Shown: piece after piece, positions 18,819 to 27,646 of the stretch
Layout of the letters: each line of letters starts with the position of its first letter
How positions within the stretch are numbered: the first letter of the stretch is position 1
Assembly: GCA_965233705.1 (NCBI GenBank)
Contig: CBDDTF010000001.1
Coordinates: 496,001-560,000, forward strand
DNA from: Algihabitans sp965233705
GTDB taxonomy: Bacteria; Pseudomonadota; Alphaproteobacteria; Kiloniellales; DSM-21159
DNA: 64,000 nt
Direction: 5' to 3'
Position numbers and translations under genes: made by a program
Notes under the pieces: model-generated
What the model was told of the DNA's origin: nothing
Databases searched by the model: none
The model's input: the letters and a program-made list of their open reading frames with translations, nothing else

Positions 18819-18888
18819 CGCGGTGGCCGACCGCGCCCCCCCGCGTGCGGGTCGGCCGGTCGGGTCAACGCCGCGATCGATCCAAGGC

Positions 18889-19776
18889 TTAACGCGGCCC
18901 GCTGGCGCCCGCTGACTCGTCGCCGGCGGTCTCGGTTTCGTCTTCGGCTTCTTCCTCCGGGCGGCCGCGGAATCCCTGGGCGACCACGTAGAGCTCCGAG
19001 GATTCCGCCCGGCTGGCCGGCGGCTTGACGTGGCGCACCCGCTCGAAGTTGCGCTTCAAGGTCTCCAGCAGGTCGCGCTCGCTGCCGCCCTGGAAGACCT
19101 TGGCGACGAAGGCGCCGCCGGGCGCCAGCACCTCCAGCGCGAAATCCAGGGCCGTTTCGGCCAGGGCGATCACCCGCAGATGGTCGGTGGCCGCATGGCC
19201 GGTGGTGGGCGCCGCCATGTCGGAAAGCACCAGATCGGCCGAGCCGTCGAGCGCGGCCTTGATCCGGGCCGGCGCGTCCTCGTCCAGAAAATCGAGCTGC
19301 AGCACCGTGGCGCCGGCCATCGGTGCCATCTCCAGGTAGTCGACCGCGACCACCCGGGCTTCCGGGCCGAGCTCCTGTAGCGCCACCTGGGTCCAGCCGC
19401 CCGGCGCCGCGCCGAGGTCGACGATCCGCTTGGCGCCCTTGAGCAGGCCGAGCTTCTCGTCGAGCTGCAGCAGCTTGAAGGCGGCCCGGCTGCGATAGCC
19501 GCGTGCCTTGGCCTCGGCCACGTAGGGGTCGTTGAGCTGACGCTCCAGCCAGCGGGTCGAGGAGGGTCGGCGCCCGCGCGCCGTGCGGACCCGCTCGCGG
19601 AGCTGGCGCGCGCCGCCCAGGCCACCGCCCTGGCCGCCACCGCCCTGGCCGCCACCGCCCTGGCCGCCGCCCCCCTGGCCGCCGCCCGCGCCTCCGGCTC
19701 CGCGCCGCCTCTTCGGGCCGCCTTTGCCGCCGCCGGCCCTCTTGCCGCGGCCGCCTGGTCCGCGTCCCTCAGCCAT
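18889..19776 (-). CDS. rlmE: 23S rRNA (uridine-2'-O)-methyltransferase RlmE
   Basis: The 295-residue protein has an RrmJ/FtsJ methyltransferase domain from about residue 75. It contains SRAAFKLLQLDEK, the SAM-binding VDLGAAPGGWTQVA, the SDMAAPTTGH motif, and the later K (FVAKVFQG) and E (SRAESSELYVV) of the K-D-K-E catalytic tetrad. It methylates U2552 of 23S rRNA. Unusually, the first 60 residues form a Gly-Gln-rich tail with four GGGQG repeats encoded by a 15-bp DNA repeat. The gene overlaps ppx/gppA by 8 bp, an arrangement common in Alphaproteobacteria. Confidence 0.95.
   Translation of the reverse strand: MAEGRGPGGRGKRAGGGKGGPKRRRGAGGAGGGQGGGGQGGGGQGGGGQGGGLGGARQLRERVRTARGRRPSSTRWLERQLNDPYVAEAKARGYRSRAAFKLLQLDEKLGLLKGAKRIVDLGAAPGGWTQVALQELGPEARVVAVDYLEMAPMAGATVLQLDFLDEDAPARIKAALDGSADLVLSDMAAPTTGHAATDHLRVIALAETALDFALEVLAPGGAFVAKVFQGGSERDLLETLKRNFERVRHVKPPASRAESSELYVVAQGFRGRPEEEAEDETETAGDESAGASGPR
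19617..19690 (-). repeat. 15-bp coding minisatellite in the rlmE N terminus
   Basis: About four to five tandem copies of a GGCGGNGGCCAGGGC-type unit (minus strand) encode the GGGQG repeats of RlmE. The tract lies outside the catalytic domain and may vary in copy number between strains. Confidence 0.8.
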
Positions 19777-20989
19777 TGCGCCGCTCCGCCGGCCCTTCGG
19801 CCGCCCAGACCCCGTCCTCGCGCATCATCAGATAGAGCAGCCCCTCGCGCAGGCCGCGATCCGCCACCGTCAGCCCGGCCGTGGGGCAGAGCCGGCAGAA
19901 GGCTTCCAGAATGGCGCAGCCGGCGATCACCAGGTCGGCCCGGTCGCGCCCGATGCAGGGATGCGCCACCCGCGCGTCGTAGGCCATGCTGCGCACCGTC
20001 TCGCTCAGGCTGCGCACCACCGGCATCGGCAGGTAGGCGCCGTCGACCCGCGCCCGGTCGTAGCGGGCCAGGCCCAGGTGGATGCCGGTCAGGGTGGTGA
20101 CCGTGCCGGAGGTGCCGATCATCTGCAGCGCGCCGGCCGCGGCACGCTCGGCCAGGCCGGTGGCCGCGATGAAGTCGCGCAGGCCGGTCGTGACCTCGCG
20201 CACCATGGCCTCGTAGACCGGACGCCCGATCTCCTGCCCGCCGAAGCGCTCGGCCAGGTCGACCACGCCGGTCGGCAGCGAGTGCCAGGCCTGCAGCCGG
20301 GGCGGCCGGCCGCGCGCGCCGGCTGGCCCACAGGCTGCCCGCTGCGGCCGGCCCGGGCCCTGCGGACGGCCCGTCGCGGGCTCGTCGCAGCGCAGCCAGA
20401 CCAGCTCGGTCGAGCCGCCGCCGATGTCGATGATCGCGGCCTCGCGCTTGTCGGGCTCCAGCAGCGGCGCGCAGCCGTAGAGCGCCAGCCCCGCTTCCTC
20501 CTCGGCGCCGATCACCTCCAGCTCCAGGCCGCAGCGGCGGCGCACGGCGGCCAGAAACTCCGGGCCGTTGGCGGCGCGCCGGCAGGCTTCGGTGGCGACC
20601 GCGCGCAGCCGCGTGACGCCGCGCCGCTGCAGCTTGCCGGCGCAGATCTCCAGGGCGCCGAGCGTGCGCTGGATCGCCGCCGGCGAGATGGCGCCGCCGA
20701 GCGTCAGGCCCTCGCCCAGACGGACGATTCGCGAGAAGGCGTCGACCACCCTGAAACCGTCGGCGGTCGGGCGGGCGATCAGCAGGCGGCAGTTGTTGGT
20801 GCCGAGATCCAGCGCCCCGTACAGCGGGCTGTCTCCACGCGGCCCCGGTGCGCCCAGTCGCCGCGCGCCGCCTGGCGGGCGGCCGGTCCGCCCGAGACTC
20901 GACTGCTGCTGCACCTCGCCGCTCACCCTCGCCTCTGTCCCGCTGTTGGCGCGCGCCCCGGCGCCTGCCCCGAGGCGCGGACCGCTCAC
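19769..20989 (-). CDS. ppx: Exopolyphosphatase / guanosine pentaphosphate phosphatase (Ppx/GppA)
   Basis: The 406-residue protein contains the ASKHA phosphate-binding motifs YGALDLGTNNCRLLIA (about residues 57-72), RAVATEACRRA and IIDIGGGSTELVWLR. It also has a GTSGTVTTLTGI adenosine-type loop. It removes phosphate from polyphosphate or pppGpp, linking phosphate storage to the stringent response. The first 55 residues are low-complexity, and a GTG at residue 22 is an alternative start. It overlaps rlmE by 8 bp, and both face away from the tRNA gene. Confidence 0.93.
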   Translation of the reverse strand: MSGPRLGAGAGARANSGTEARVSGEVQQQSSLGRTGRPPGGARRLGAPGPRGDSPLYGALDLGTNNCRLLIARPTADGFRVVDAFSRIVRLGEGLTLGGAISPAAIQRTLGALEICAGKLQRRGVTRLRAVATEACRRAANGPEFLAAVRRRCGLELEVIGAEEEAGLALYGCAPLLEPDKREAAIIDIGGGSTELVWLRCDEPATGRPQGPGRPQRAACGPAGARGRPPRLQAWHSLPTGVVDLAERFGGQEIGRPVYEAMVREVTTGLRDFIAATGLAERAAAGALQMIGTSGTVTTLTGIHLGLARYDRARVDGAYLPMPVVRSLSETVRSMAYDARVAHPCIGRDRADLVIAGCAILEAFCRLCPTAGLTVADRGLREGLLYLMMREDGVWAAEGPAERRNG

Positions 20990-21105
20990 CGTCTGCCCCG
21001 CAGCTTATCCGCCCCGCCCCCCGGTCAACAAGGCCCCGCCCGGCCGCCACCACAGGCGCGCACCGCCGGCCACCACGGCCGGGCAAGGCTTTGTCTGGCG
21101 GGGGG

Positions 21106-21137
21106 TTGAAATCGGGGGGCGGGATGGTCTAGATAGC
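21106..21137 (+). promoter_or_regulatory. Possible promoter of tRNA-Gln
   Basis: TTGAAA (21106-21111) and TAGATA (21132-21137) are the only promoter-like hexamers upstream of the tRNA. The 20-bp spacing is longer than ideal, so the call is weak. Confidence 0.3.
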
Positions 21138-21198
21138 GGGCTCTGCACAGCCGGGGCCCGGCGGACGCGCCAACAGCGCCGCCACCGCCCGGACCGGT

Positions 21199-21272
21199 TG
21201 GGGGATAGTTTAATGGTAGAACGACGGACTCTGACTCCGTTGGTCCTGGTTCGAGTCCAGGTCCCCCAGCCA
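21199..21272 (+). tRNA. tRNA-Gln (CTG anticodon)
   Basis: The cloverleaf is complete. The acceptor stem TGGGGGA/TCCCCCA is followed by G and an encoded CCA, and the D arm contains TTTAATGGTA. The anticodon stem ACGGA/TCCGT has loop CTCTGAC (anticodon CTG, reading CAG), and the T arm is CCTGG-TTCGAGT-CCAGG. Length is 74 nt including CCA. Confidence 0.97.
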
Positions 21273-21658
21273 ACTCTCTGACCTCCTTGAAATTGCAATA
21301 GCTTCGCCGCGAGGCGCGGTGGGCTCGGTATCGGCTCTGCGTCCGGACAAGCCGGCGACACGGCCCGGCGGCCGCCCGCCTGCCGGCCCCTTTCTTGCGC
21401 GCCCTTGCGGCGGGCCACCGCGCCCCGCCCCGGCTCACGGGTCCGCGCTCATGGCGCAGGCGGGCAGAAAGTCGGCGAAGTGAGCGCGCAGATAGGCGAC
21501 GAAGGCGCTGCGCAGGTGCGACGGCCGCTCTGATCGAGGTCGTCGTCGTCGCCGCCAAGTAAAGCCGGCGCAGGGCGCGCGCGGCCGCCCCCCTGGCCCG
21601 CGCGCGGCTGCGACCCGAGCGCCCGGCAGGGCCGGGGCGGCCGCCGCCGGGCGAGGCT
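21273..21658. other. Gene-free interval between tRNA-Gln and dctM
   Basis: No convincing gene is seen in these 386 bp. Minus-strand translation of about 21435-21540 gives HLRSAFVAYLRAHFADFLP, vaguely like the C terminus of a LysR regulator, but no upstream part of such a gene remains. No T-rich terminator follows the tRNA. Confidence 0.5.
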
Positions 21659-22960
21659 TCAGCCGAGGATCAGGCGCGGCAGGGTGAGCGAGAGCTCGGG
21701 CAGGAAGGTGGTCAGCAGCACCACCGGCAGGTAGGCCAGGAAGACGAAGACCAGGGTGGGCGAGAGCATGCGGGCCAGGGGCACGTTGCCGATCAGCCCG
21801 GCGAAGTAGAGAATCGGGGCCGTCGGCGGCGTGATCAGGCCCATGCCGAGGTTGGTGGCGATGATCGCGGCGAACTGCACCGGGTCGACCCCGGCCTGCT
21901 GCATCACCGGCAGCAGCAGCGGCGCCGCCAGCAGGATGCCGCTGACGTCCTCCATGAACATGCCGACCACCATCAGGAAGAGGTTGGCCATCAGCAGCAG
22001 GACGATCGGGTTCTCGCTGACCGCCAGGAAGCTCTCGAGGATCTGCTGCGGCACGTCCTCCAGCGTCCAGACCCGCCCCAGCATGGCCGCGAAGAAGATC
22101 ATCAGCAGCAGCACGCCGGTGGTGCGCCCGGCGCGCCAGATCACGTCGGCCAGGTCGTTCCAGTCGATGTCGCGGTAGAGATAGATCGACACCGGGATGG
22201 CGTAAAGCACCGCGACGGCCGCCGCCTCGGTGGGCGTGGTCACCCCGCCGTAGATGAAGCCCAGGATCAGCACCGGCATAACCAGGCCGAGGCCGGCCCT
22301 GCGGCCGCGCCGGGCCAGCTCGCGGGCGAGCTGGCGGGCGTCGACCGGCGGCGGCGCGACCAGCGGCATGCGCCGGGTCAGCACCCGGTTCCAGAAGGCC
22401 AGCAGCGCGCAGAGCAGCAGCCCCGGCACCACCGGCGCCAGGAAACTGGCCAGGATCGAGGTGCCGGTGACCCAGCCGAAGAGGATCATCGACGCGCTCG
22501 GCGGAATCAGCAGCGCCAGCACCGCCGAGGCGGAGATCAGCGCGGTGGCGTAGCCCCGCTCGTAGCCGCGCGCCTCCATGCGCGGGATCATGATGGTGCC
22601 GATCGCCGCCACCGCCGAGGAGGCCATGCCGGAGATGGCGCCGAACACGGCGGTGGCCAGGATCACCACCACGCCGAGCCCGCCGCGCACACGGCCGACC
22701 AGGCTGTCGGCCAGGTCGACCAGCCGCTCGGCGATGCCGCCGCGGCTCATGATACTGCCGGCCAGGATGTAGAGGGGAATGGCGATGACGACGATGGAGG
22801 AGAGCTTCGAGTAGCCCGCGCCGACCAGGAAGCTGGCCGCGCCGAAATCGCCGAACAGCACCAGGAAGAGCACCGCGCCGGCGAAGCAGAAGGGCACCGG
22901 CACGCCGATGACCAGCAGCAGCGTCAGCAGCAGGGCGTCGTAGACGATCAGCTCGCTCAC
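21659..22960 (-). CDS. dctM: TRAP transporter large permease subunit (DctM)
   Basis: The 433-residue, very hydrophobic protein has about 12 transmembrane segments and DctM-family motifs: VGVPVPFCFAGA near the N terminus, AIPLYILAGSIMSRGGIAERLV, GMASSAVAAIGTIMIPRM, GFIYGGVTTPTEAAAVAVLYA and GMGLITPPTAPILY. With DctP and DctQ it forms a sodium- or proton-driven importer of organic acids. The GTG start at 22960 overlaps the dctQ stop (GTGA). Confidence 0.94.
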   Translation of the reverse strand: MSELIVYDALLLTLLLVIGVPVPFCFAGAVLFLVLFGDFGAASFLVGAGYSKLSSIVVIAIPLYILAGSIMSRGGIAERLVDLADSLVGRVRGGLGVVVILATAVFGAISGMASSAVAAIGTIMIPRMEARGYERGYATALISASAVLALLIPPSASMILFGWVTGTSILASFLAPVVPGLLLCALLAFWNRVLTRRMPLVAPPPVDARQLARELARRGRRAGLGLVMPVLILGFIYGGVTTPTEAAAVAVLYAIPVSIYLYRDIDWNDLADVIWRAGRTTGVLLLMIFFAAMLGRVWTLEDVPQQILESFLAVSENPIVLLLMANLFLMVVGMFMEDVSGILLAAPLLLPVMQQAGVDPVQFAAIIATNLGMGLITPPTAPILYFAGLIGNVPLARMLSPTLVFVFLAYLPVVLLTTFLPELSLTLPRLILG

Positions 22961-23568
22961 CGCAGGGCCTCCCCCTCGGCCGGCCCCAGAACCAGGCGGC
23001 GCAGCCGCTCGAGCAGCTCGACCCCAAAGTAGAGCGTCATCAGGCTGAGGCCGATCGGCATGATGGCGTGGACCCAGGCCATCGGCAGGCCGGTCTCCAG
23101 CGACATGCTGCCGCGGCCCAGGGTGTAGGCCAGATACTGCCAGGCCCAGAGCGACATCCAGCCGGCCAGGACCAGGGTGATCAGGCCGGCCAGCGCGCTG
23201 AGCGCCTGGCGGGCCCGGCCGCGCGGCAGCAGAAGCTCGACCAGGCTGGCGGAGATGTGGCCGCGCTCCCAGGCGCCGTGGCTGGCGCCGAGGAAGTAGA
23301 GGTAGACGGCGACGAAGCTGGCCAGCTCCTCGATCCCGAAGAGCGAGATGCCCATCACGTAGCGGGTGAAGACCTGGACGGCGACGAGCAGGGTCAGCGC
23401 CGCGCCGCAGATCACCAGGAGGATCCGCTGCAGGCGCAGCTTCCAGTGCCACACCGCCAGCGCCCCTCCGCGCAGGAAGCGCGGCGTGTTGACCGCCTCC
23501 GGCGAGGCGTCGGCGACGGGCCCCCTGTCCTGCGCCGCCGCCGTCTGCGTCTCTGCCTCGTCTCGCAT
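22957..23568 (-). CDS. dctQ: TRAP transporter small permease subunit (DctQ)
   Basis: The 203-residue protein has four predicted membrane helices and the DctQ-family features RYVMGISLFGIEELASFVAVYLYFLGASHG and GLPMAWVHAIMPIGL. It is the small membrane component that joins DctP to DctM. It overlaps dctM by 4 bp and follows dctP by 91 bp. Confidence 0.92.
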   Translation of the reverse strand: MRDEAETQTAAAQDRGPVADASPEAVNTPRFLRGGALAVWHWKLRLQRILLVICGAALTLLVAVQVFTRYVMGISLFGIEELASFVAVYLYFLGASHGAWERGHISASLVELLLPRGRARQALSALAGLITLVLAGWMSLWAWQYLAYTLGRGSMSLETGLPMAWVHAIMPIGLSLMTLYFGVELLERLRRLVLGPAEGEALR

Positions 23569-23659
23569 GCTGCCGCTCCTTGTCGGGCTGCCGCGCCCCG
23601 CGCCCTGGGCTTGGGGCGGATCGCGCGGCGACCGCGCCGGTCCGCCCCAAGGCCCCGGC

Positions 23660-24673
23660 CTACTCCACGCCGAGCGAGGCCTTCAGCTTGTTCAGGGTCT
23701 CGGCGCCCAGCTCGTCGGCGATCTCGGGCCAGACGTCGCGGCGCACGATCCCGGCCAGCTCCTGCAGCTCCGCCGTCTCGAAGGTGACCACCTCGATGCC
23801 CGCCTCGCGCATGGTCTCCAGCGCCGCGGCGTCGGCCGCGGCGACCTCCTCGAAGCGCGCGGCGCTGACCTGCTGGGCCGCCTCGACCAGCACCTTGCGG
23901 TCCGCCTCGGGCAGGTCGGCGTAGGTGTCGGAGTTGATGATGAACCAGTCGCCCTCGAAGTGGGTGTTGTACTGCACCCAGGTGCGGGTGATGTCCTTGA
24001 AGGATTCCAGCGTCATGTTGGCGGTGCCGCCGACCTGGCCGTCGACCACGCCGGTCTGCATGCCGGTGTAGAGCTCGGCCCAGGGCACCGTCGCCGTGTT
24101 GTAGCCCAGCCGCTCGAGCAGCACCCGGTGGGTGGTGCCGCCCGGCCAGACCCGCACCTTCAGGTCGTGCTCGGCGTCGAAGTCCTTGACGTTCTCGACC
24201 GGCTGCGCGAAGCCCGCGCCGCCCATGCCGGCGCCGAACACGCCGAGCGGTGTCAGCCCCTGCGGCTCGAGCACCCCCTCGACGATCGAGAAGACGGCGC
24301 CGCCGGGCGAGAGCGACTCCTGCGCCGTGTCGTAGTCGATGAAGGCATAGGGGAACCAGGTGATCGCCAGCCGCTTGTCGCTGCTGGTCGCCAGCGGCTG
24401 CATCGCCATGTCGACCGCGCCCTGAATGACCTGCTCGTAGACCTCGGTCCAGTCGCCGAGTTGACTGGCGGGATAGACCTTGACCTCGATGCGGCCCTCG
24501 GTGCCCTGCTCGACCAGTTCGGCGAAGCGCAACGCCGCGGCCTCGCCCTCGGACCCGGGCTTCTTCAGGGTCGACAGCCGCAGGGTCTCCGCCTGGGCGG
24601 CGCCGCCCAGAACCAGGGCCGCGGTCGCGGCCGCAATCGCATAGCTGGCAAACTTCATCGTGCCGTGCCTCAT
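23660..24673 (-). CDS. dctP: TRAP transporter substrate-binding protein (DctP family)
   Basis: The 337-residue periplasmic protein has a Sec signal peptide (MKFASYAIAAATAALVLGGAAQAET, cleavage after AQA) and a DctP domain. The specificity-helix Arg region is LKVRVWPGGTTHRVLLERLGYNTATVPWAELYTGMQTGVVDGQ. The substrate is unknown; neighbours (a DadA-like oxidase and a MocR-type regulator) hint at an amino acid or amine-derived compound (inference). ATG 24673 has a GGAGGAG ribosome site 7 bp away; ATG 24658 is the alternative start and gives a more compact signal peptide. Confidence 0.92.
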   Translation of the reverse strand: MRHGTMKFASYAIAAATAALVLGGAAQAETLRLSTLKKPGSEGEAAALRFAELVEQGTEGRIEVKVYPASQLGDWTEVYEQVIQGAVDMAMQPLATSSDKRLAITWFPYAFIDYDTAQESLSPGGAVFSIVEGVLEPQGLTPLGVFGAGMGGAGFAQPVENVKDFDAEHDLKVRVWPGGTTHRVLLERLGYNTATVPWAELYTGMQTGVVDGQVGGTANMTLESFKDITRTWVQYNTHFEGDWFIINSDTYADLPEADRKVLVEAAQQVSAARFEEVAAADAAALETMREAGIEVVTFETAELQELAGIVRRDVWPEIADELGAETLNKLKASLGVE

Positions 24674-24739
24674 CCGGGTGCTCCTCCAGCGCTCGTGCCG
24701 CCCTTTCGTGCCGCTGTGGCGCGGCCTCGACGAGCGACA

Positions 24740-24757
24740 TTTGTATGACCATACAAA
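24740..24757. promoter_or_regulatory. Perfect 18-bp palindrome in the dctP/mocR divergent region
   Basis: TTTGTATG-AC-CATACAAA has 8-bp perfect arms and a 2-bp spacer. It lies 67 bp upstream of dctP and about 160 bp upstream of the divergent MocR-type gene. It resembles GntR-type operators and is a good candidate for the site of the neighbouring GntR-domain regulator. Confidence 0.55.
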
Positions 24758-24913
24758 ACGATCAATCTGACGCTAGCAGTGAAATTTCTGTCGCGTCAAT
24801 CGACCTTTGCGCAATTTTGCTCCAAAAAACCATTCAAGGCCGGCGTTGATTGTCGTATAATTGCGAAAATTGCCTGACCACCCGCCCACAGAGGCGTGGG
24901 ACAAGAGGCCGAG

Positions 24914-26326
24914 GTGAAGAGGAGGAGAGAGCCGCTGTCGGGACTGTTCGACAAGGCCCAGTTCAGCGCCGCCGACACGCCGATCTATCGCCAGATCGCC
25001 GACCTGATCGCGGCGAAGATCGCGCGCGGCGAGCTGACGGCGGGCGAGCGGTTGCCGCCGCAGCGCGACATCGCGCGCCAGGCGGGCGTGAACCTGACCA
25101 CCGTGACGCGCGCCTTCGCGGACCTGCAGGAGCGCGGCCTGGTCACCAGCCGGCCGGGCCGCGGCTCGCTGGTGACCGAGCGCAAGGCCGCGGCCCACTT
25201 CAAGTCGGCGCCGCTGGACGCGCAGGGCTACACCGACCTCTCGGTCAACCGGCCGGCGACGACCGGCTATCTGGACGCGCTCGCCGCCCTGCTGCCGCGG
25301 CTGCCGGACGACCCGCGCTATCCGGCCCTGCAGGACTTCCACGAGCCGGAGGGGCCCGGCTGGGCGCGCGAGGCGGTCGCGACCTGGTTCGGCGGGCTGA
25401 TCGGCGTCGCGGCGCCGGAGCGGGTGCTGGTGACCAACGGCGCCCAGCACGGCCTGTCCTGCGTGCTCGGCGCGATCGCGCGGCCGGGCGACGTGATTCT
25501 CGCCGACGCCGTGACCTACCAGGGCATCGGCGCGCTCTGCCGCTCGCTCGACCTCGCCCTGAAGCCGGTGGCGATGGACCGCGCCGGCATGCGGCCGGAG
25601 GCCTTCGCGCAGGCCTGTGCCGAGCAGGCGCCGCGGGCCGTCTTCCTGGTGCCCACGCTGCACAACCCGACCACCATCACCCTGGCGGCCGAGCGGCGGC
25701 GCGCCCTGGCCGAAACCGCCCGGCGGCACGGCGTGCTGCTGATCGAGGACGACGTCTACCGGCCGCTGAAGGACCGCGCGCCCGAGGCCTTCGCCGCCAG
25801 CGACCCCGACATCACGGTCCACCTCGGCGGCTTTTCCAAGAGCATCGCGCCGGGGCTGCGCTTCGGCGCGGTCCTGGCGCCGGCCCCGCTGGTCGGCGAC
25901 ATCGCCGCGATGCTGCGCATCAACTGCTGGAGCACCGGGCCGCTGACCGCGCTGATCGCCGCGCGAATGATCGAAGAGGGACAGGTCGGACAGATCCTCG
26001 AGGGGCAGAAGCGCGAGTTCGAGGCGCGGCAGGCGCTGGTCGGCGCGGAGCTGACCGACTTCGACCTCGCGCAGGACCCGCAGGCGCCCCATGCCTGGCT
26101 GCACCTGCCCGAACCGTGGCACGCCAACGCCTTCGTGCGCGCGGCCAGCCAGGCCGGCGTCGGCGTGCTGTCCGGCGAAGCCTTCGCGGTCAGCCGCAAC
26201 GCGGTGCCGCACGCGGTGCGGATCAACGTCGGCGCGGCCCGCTCGCGCGCGCAGTTGCGCGAGGCGCTGGTGCGCCTGCGCGAGGTGCTGCGCGGCGGCC
26301 GGCGCCTGCTTGAGCCGGTGATCTGA
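24914..26326 (+). CDS. MocR-type GntR / aminotransferase-like PLP-dependent regulator
   Basis: The roughly 470-residue protein joins an N-terminal GntR winged helix (PIYRQIADLIAAKIARGELTAGERLPPQRDIA and LTTVTRAFADLQERGLV) to a fold-type I aminotransferase domain. That domain carries the PLP lysine in GGFSKSIAPGLRFG and NPTTITLA upstream. MocR-type regulators use PLP plus an amino compound as effector and often control neighbouring transport or metabolic genes. It is divergent from dctPQM and precedes a DadA-like oxidase. GTG 24914 follows an AGAGG ribosome site; an in-frame GTG at 24896 is possible. Confidence 0.88.
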   Translation: MKRRREPLSGLFDKAQFSAADTPIYRQIADLIAAKIARGELTAGERLPPQRDIARQAGVNLTTVTRAFADLQERGLVTSRPGRGSLVTERKAAAHFKSAPLDAQGYTDLSVNRPATTGYLDALAALLPRLPDDPRYPALQDFHEPEGPGWAREAVATWFGGLIGVAAPERVLVTNGAQHGLSCVLGAIARPGDVILADAVTYQGIGALCRSLDLALKPVAMDRAGMRPEAFAQACAEQAPRAVFLVPTLHNPTTITLAAERRRALAETARRHGVLLIEDDVYRPLKDRAPEAFAASDPDITVHLGGFSKSIAPGLRFGAVLAPAPLVGDIAAMLRINCWSTGPLTALIAARMIEEGQVGQILEGQKREFEARQALVGAELTDFDLAQDPQAPHAWLHLPEPWHANAFVRAASQAGVGVLSGEAFAVSRNAVPHAVRINVGAARSRAQLREALVRLREVLRGGRRLLEPVI

Positions 26327-26396
26327 TTCCGCGGCGATCCGACCCAACGGCGATCCTGCGCTCTTACGATCCAACACTCTGGGGAAAAGGACCTCC

Positions 26397-27611
26397 ATGA
26401 CGGTCGCGACGGACACGGAAATCCTCGTCATCGGCGGCGGAGCCATCGGCCTGGCCACGGCCCTGCGGCTGGCCGAGGACGGCCGGGAGGTGACCTTGCT
26501 GGAGCCCAACGCGCCGGGCTCCGGCGCCTCCTACGGCAATGCCGGCACCATCGCCGACTACGCCGTCATCCCGGTCGGCACGCCGGCCGTGCTGCGCAAC
26601 CTGCCGGCGCTGCTGTTCGACCGCGACTCGCCCCTGTCGGTGCGCAAGGCGGCGCTGCCGACCCTCTTTCCCTGGCTGCTGCGTTTCGCGCGCGAATCGC
26701 TGCCGGCGCGGATGCGCCGCAACGTCGCCGCCCTGGCGCCGCTGGTCGGCGCCGCCGCCGGGGCTTGGCGCGAGCTGGCGGCGGCGATCGACGCGGCCGA
26801 GCTGCTGCGGCGCAACGGTTGCGTCTACGCCTACGCCACGCAGCGCGACATCCGGGCCGCCGCAACCGACATCGCCCTGCGCCGCGACCACGGCATCGCG
26901 CAGGAGCTGCTCTCGCCCGAGGAGCTGGGCCAGCTCGAGCCTGGGCTGCCGCGCTTCGACGGCGGCGCCCTCTTCTTCCCCGAGGCGATGAGCCTGACCG
27001 ATCCGGGCGAGACGATGCAGCGCCTGGCGGCCGCGGCCCGGCGGGCCGGCGTGCAGGTGCTGCCACGGCGGGCCGAGCGGCTGGAGCGGCTGGCGCCGGG
27101 GGTGCGGGTGACCACCGCCGAGGGCCCGGTGACGGCGCGCACCGCCGTGATCGCCGCCGGGGCCCACTCCAAGGCGCTGGCCGCCCAGGCCGGCGAGCGG
27201 GTCTGGCTCGACACCGAGCGCGGCTATCACATCGAGTTCGACCTGCCGACGCCGCCGCTGTCGCGGCCCGTCTCGCCCACCGCGCGGGGCTTCTACATGG
27301 TGCCGATGCAGGGACGGCTGCGCATTGCCGGGCTGGTCGAGCTGGGCGGCCTGACGGCGCCGGTCAACCCGCGGCGCTTCGCCCAGCTCGAACAGGGCGC
27401 GCGCAGCCTCTTTCCCACGCTGGGCGCGCCGGACCGCACCTGGCTGGGCTTCCGCCCGTCGATGCCGGACTCGGTGCCGGTCATCCGCCCGGCGCGCGGC
27501 GGCCGCGACGTCATCCTCGCCTTCGGCCACGGCCACCTGGGCCTGACCCTGGCGCCGGTGACCAGCCGCATCGTCAGCGACCTGATCGCCGGCCGCGCCC
27601 CGGCAGCCTGA
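26397..27611 (+). CDS. FAD-dependent D-amino-acid dehydrogenase-like oxidoreductase (DadA family)
   Basis: The 404-residue protein begins with a dinucleotide-binding motif (EILVIGGGAIGLATALRLAEDG) and has the DAO-type C-terminal region: GRLRIAGLVELGG, LGFRPSMPDSVPVI and FGHGHLGLTLAP. These are typical of DadA and D-hydroxyproline dehydrogenases. It would oxidise a D- or imino-type amino acid to the keto or imine product. It lies 70 bp after the MocR-type gene on the same strand, and the pair plus the divergent DctPQM looks like an uptake-and-oxidation module (inference). Confidence 0.88.
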   Translation: MTVATDTEILVIGGGAIGLATALRLAEDGREVTLLEPNAPGSGASYGNAGTIADYAVIPVGTPAVLRNLPALLFDRDSPLSVRKAALPTLFPWLLRFARESLPARMRRNVAALAPLVGAAAGAWRELAAAIDAAELLRRNGCVYAYATQRDIRAAATDIALRRDHGIAQELLSPEELGQLEPGLPRFDGGALFFPEAMSLTDPGETMQRLAAAARRAGVQVLPRRAERLERLAPGVRVTTAEGPVTARTAVIAAGAHSKALAAQAGERVWLDTERGYHIEFDLPTPPLSRPVSPTARGFYMVPMQGRLRIAGLVELGGLTAPVNPRRFAQLEQGARSLFPTLGAPDRTWLGFRPSMPDSVPVIRPARGGRDVILAFGHGHLGLTLAPVTSRIVSDLIAGRAPAA

Positions 27612-27646
27612 CGCGCCGCGGCGCGCCCGAACGGTCGCAAACCCCT

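Noticed and set aside
21199..21272. tRNA-Gln as an integration (att) site
   Set aside because: No integrase gene and no second copy of the tRNA 3' end were seen in the window.
21435..21540. Possible LysR C-terminal remnant next to tRNA-Gln
   Set aside because: Only about 20 residues look suggestive and no other part of a LysR gene is nearby.
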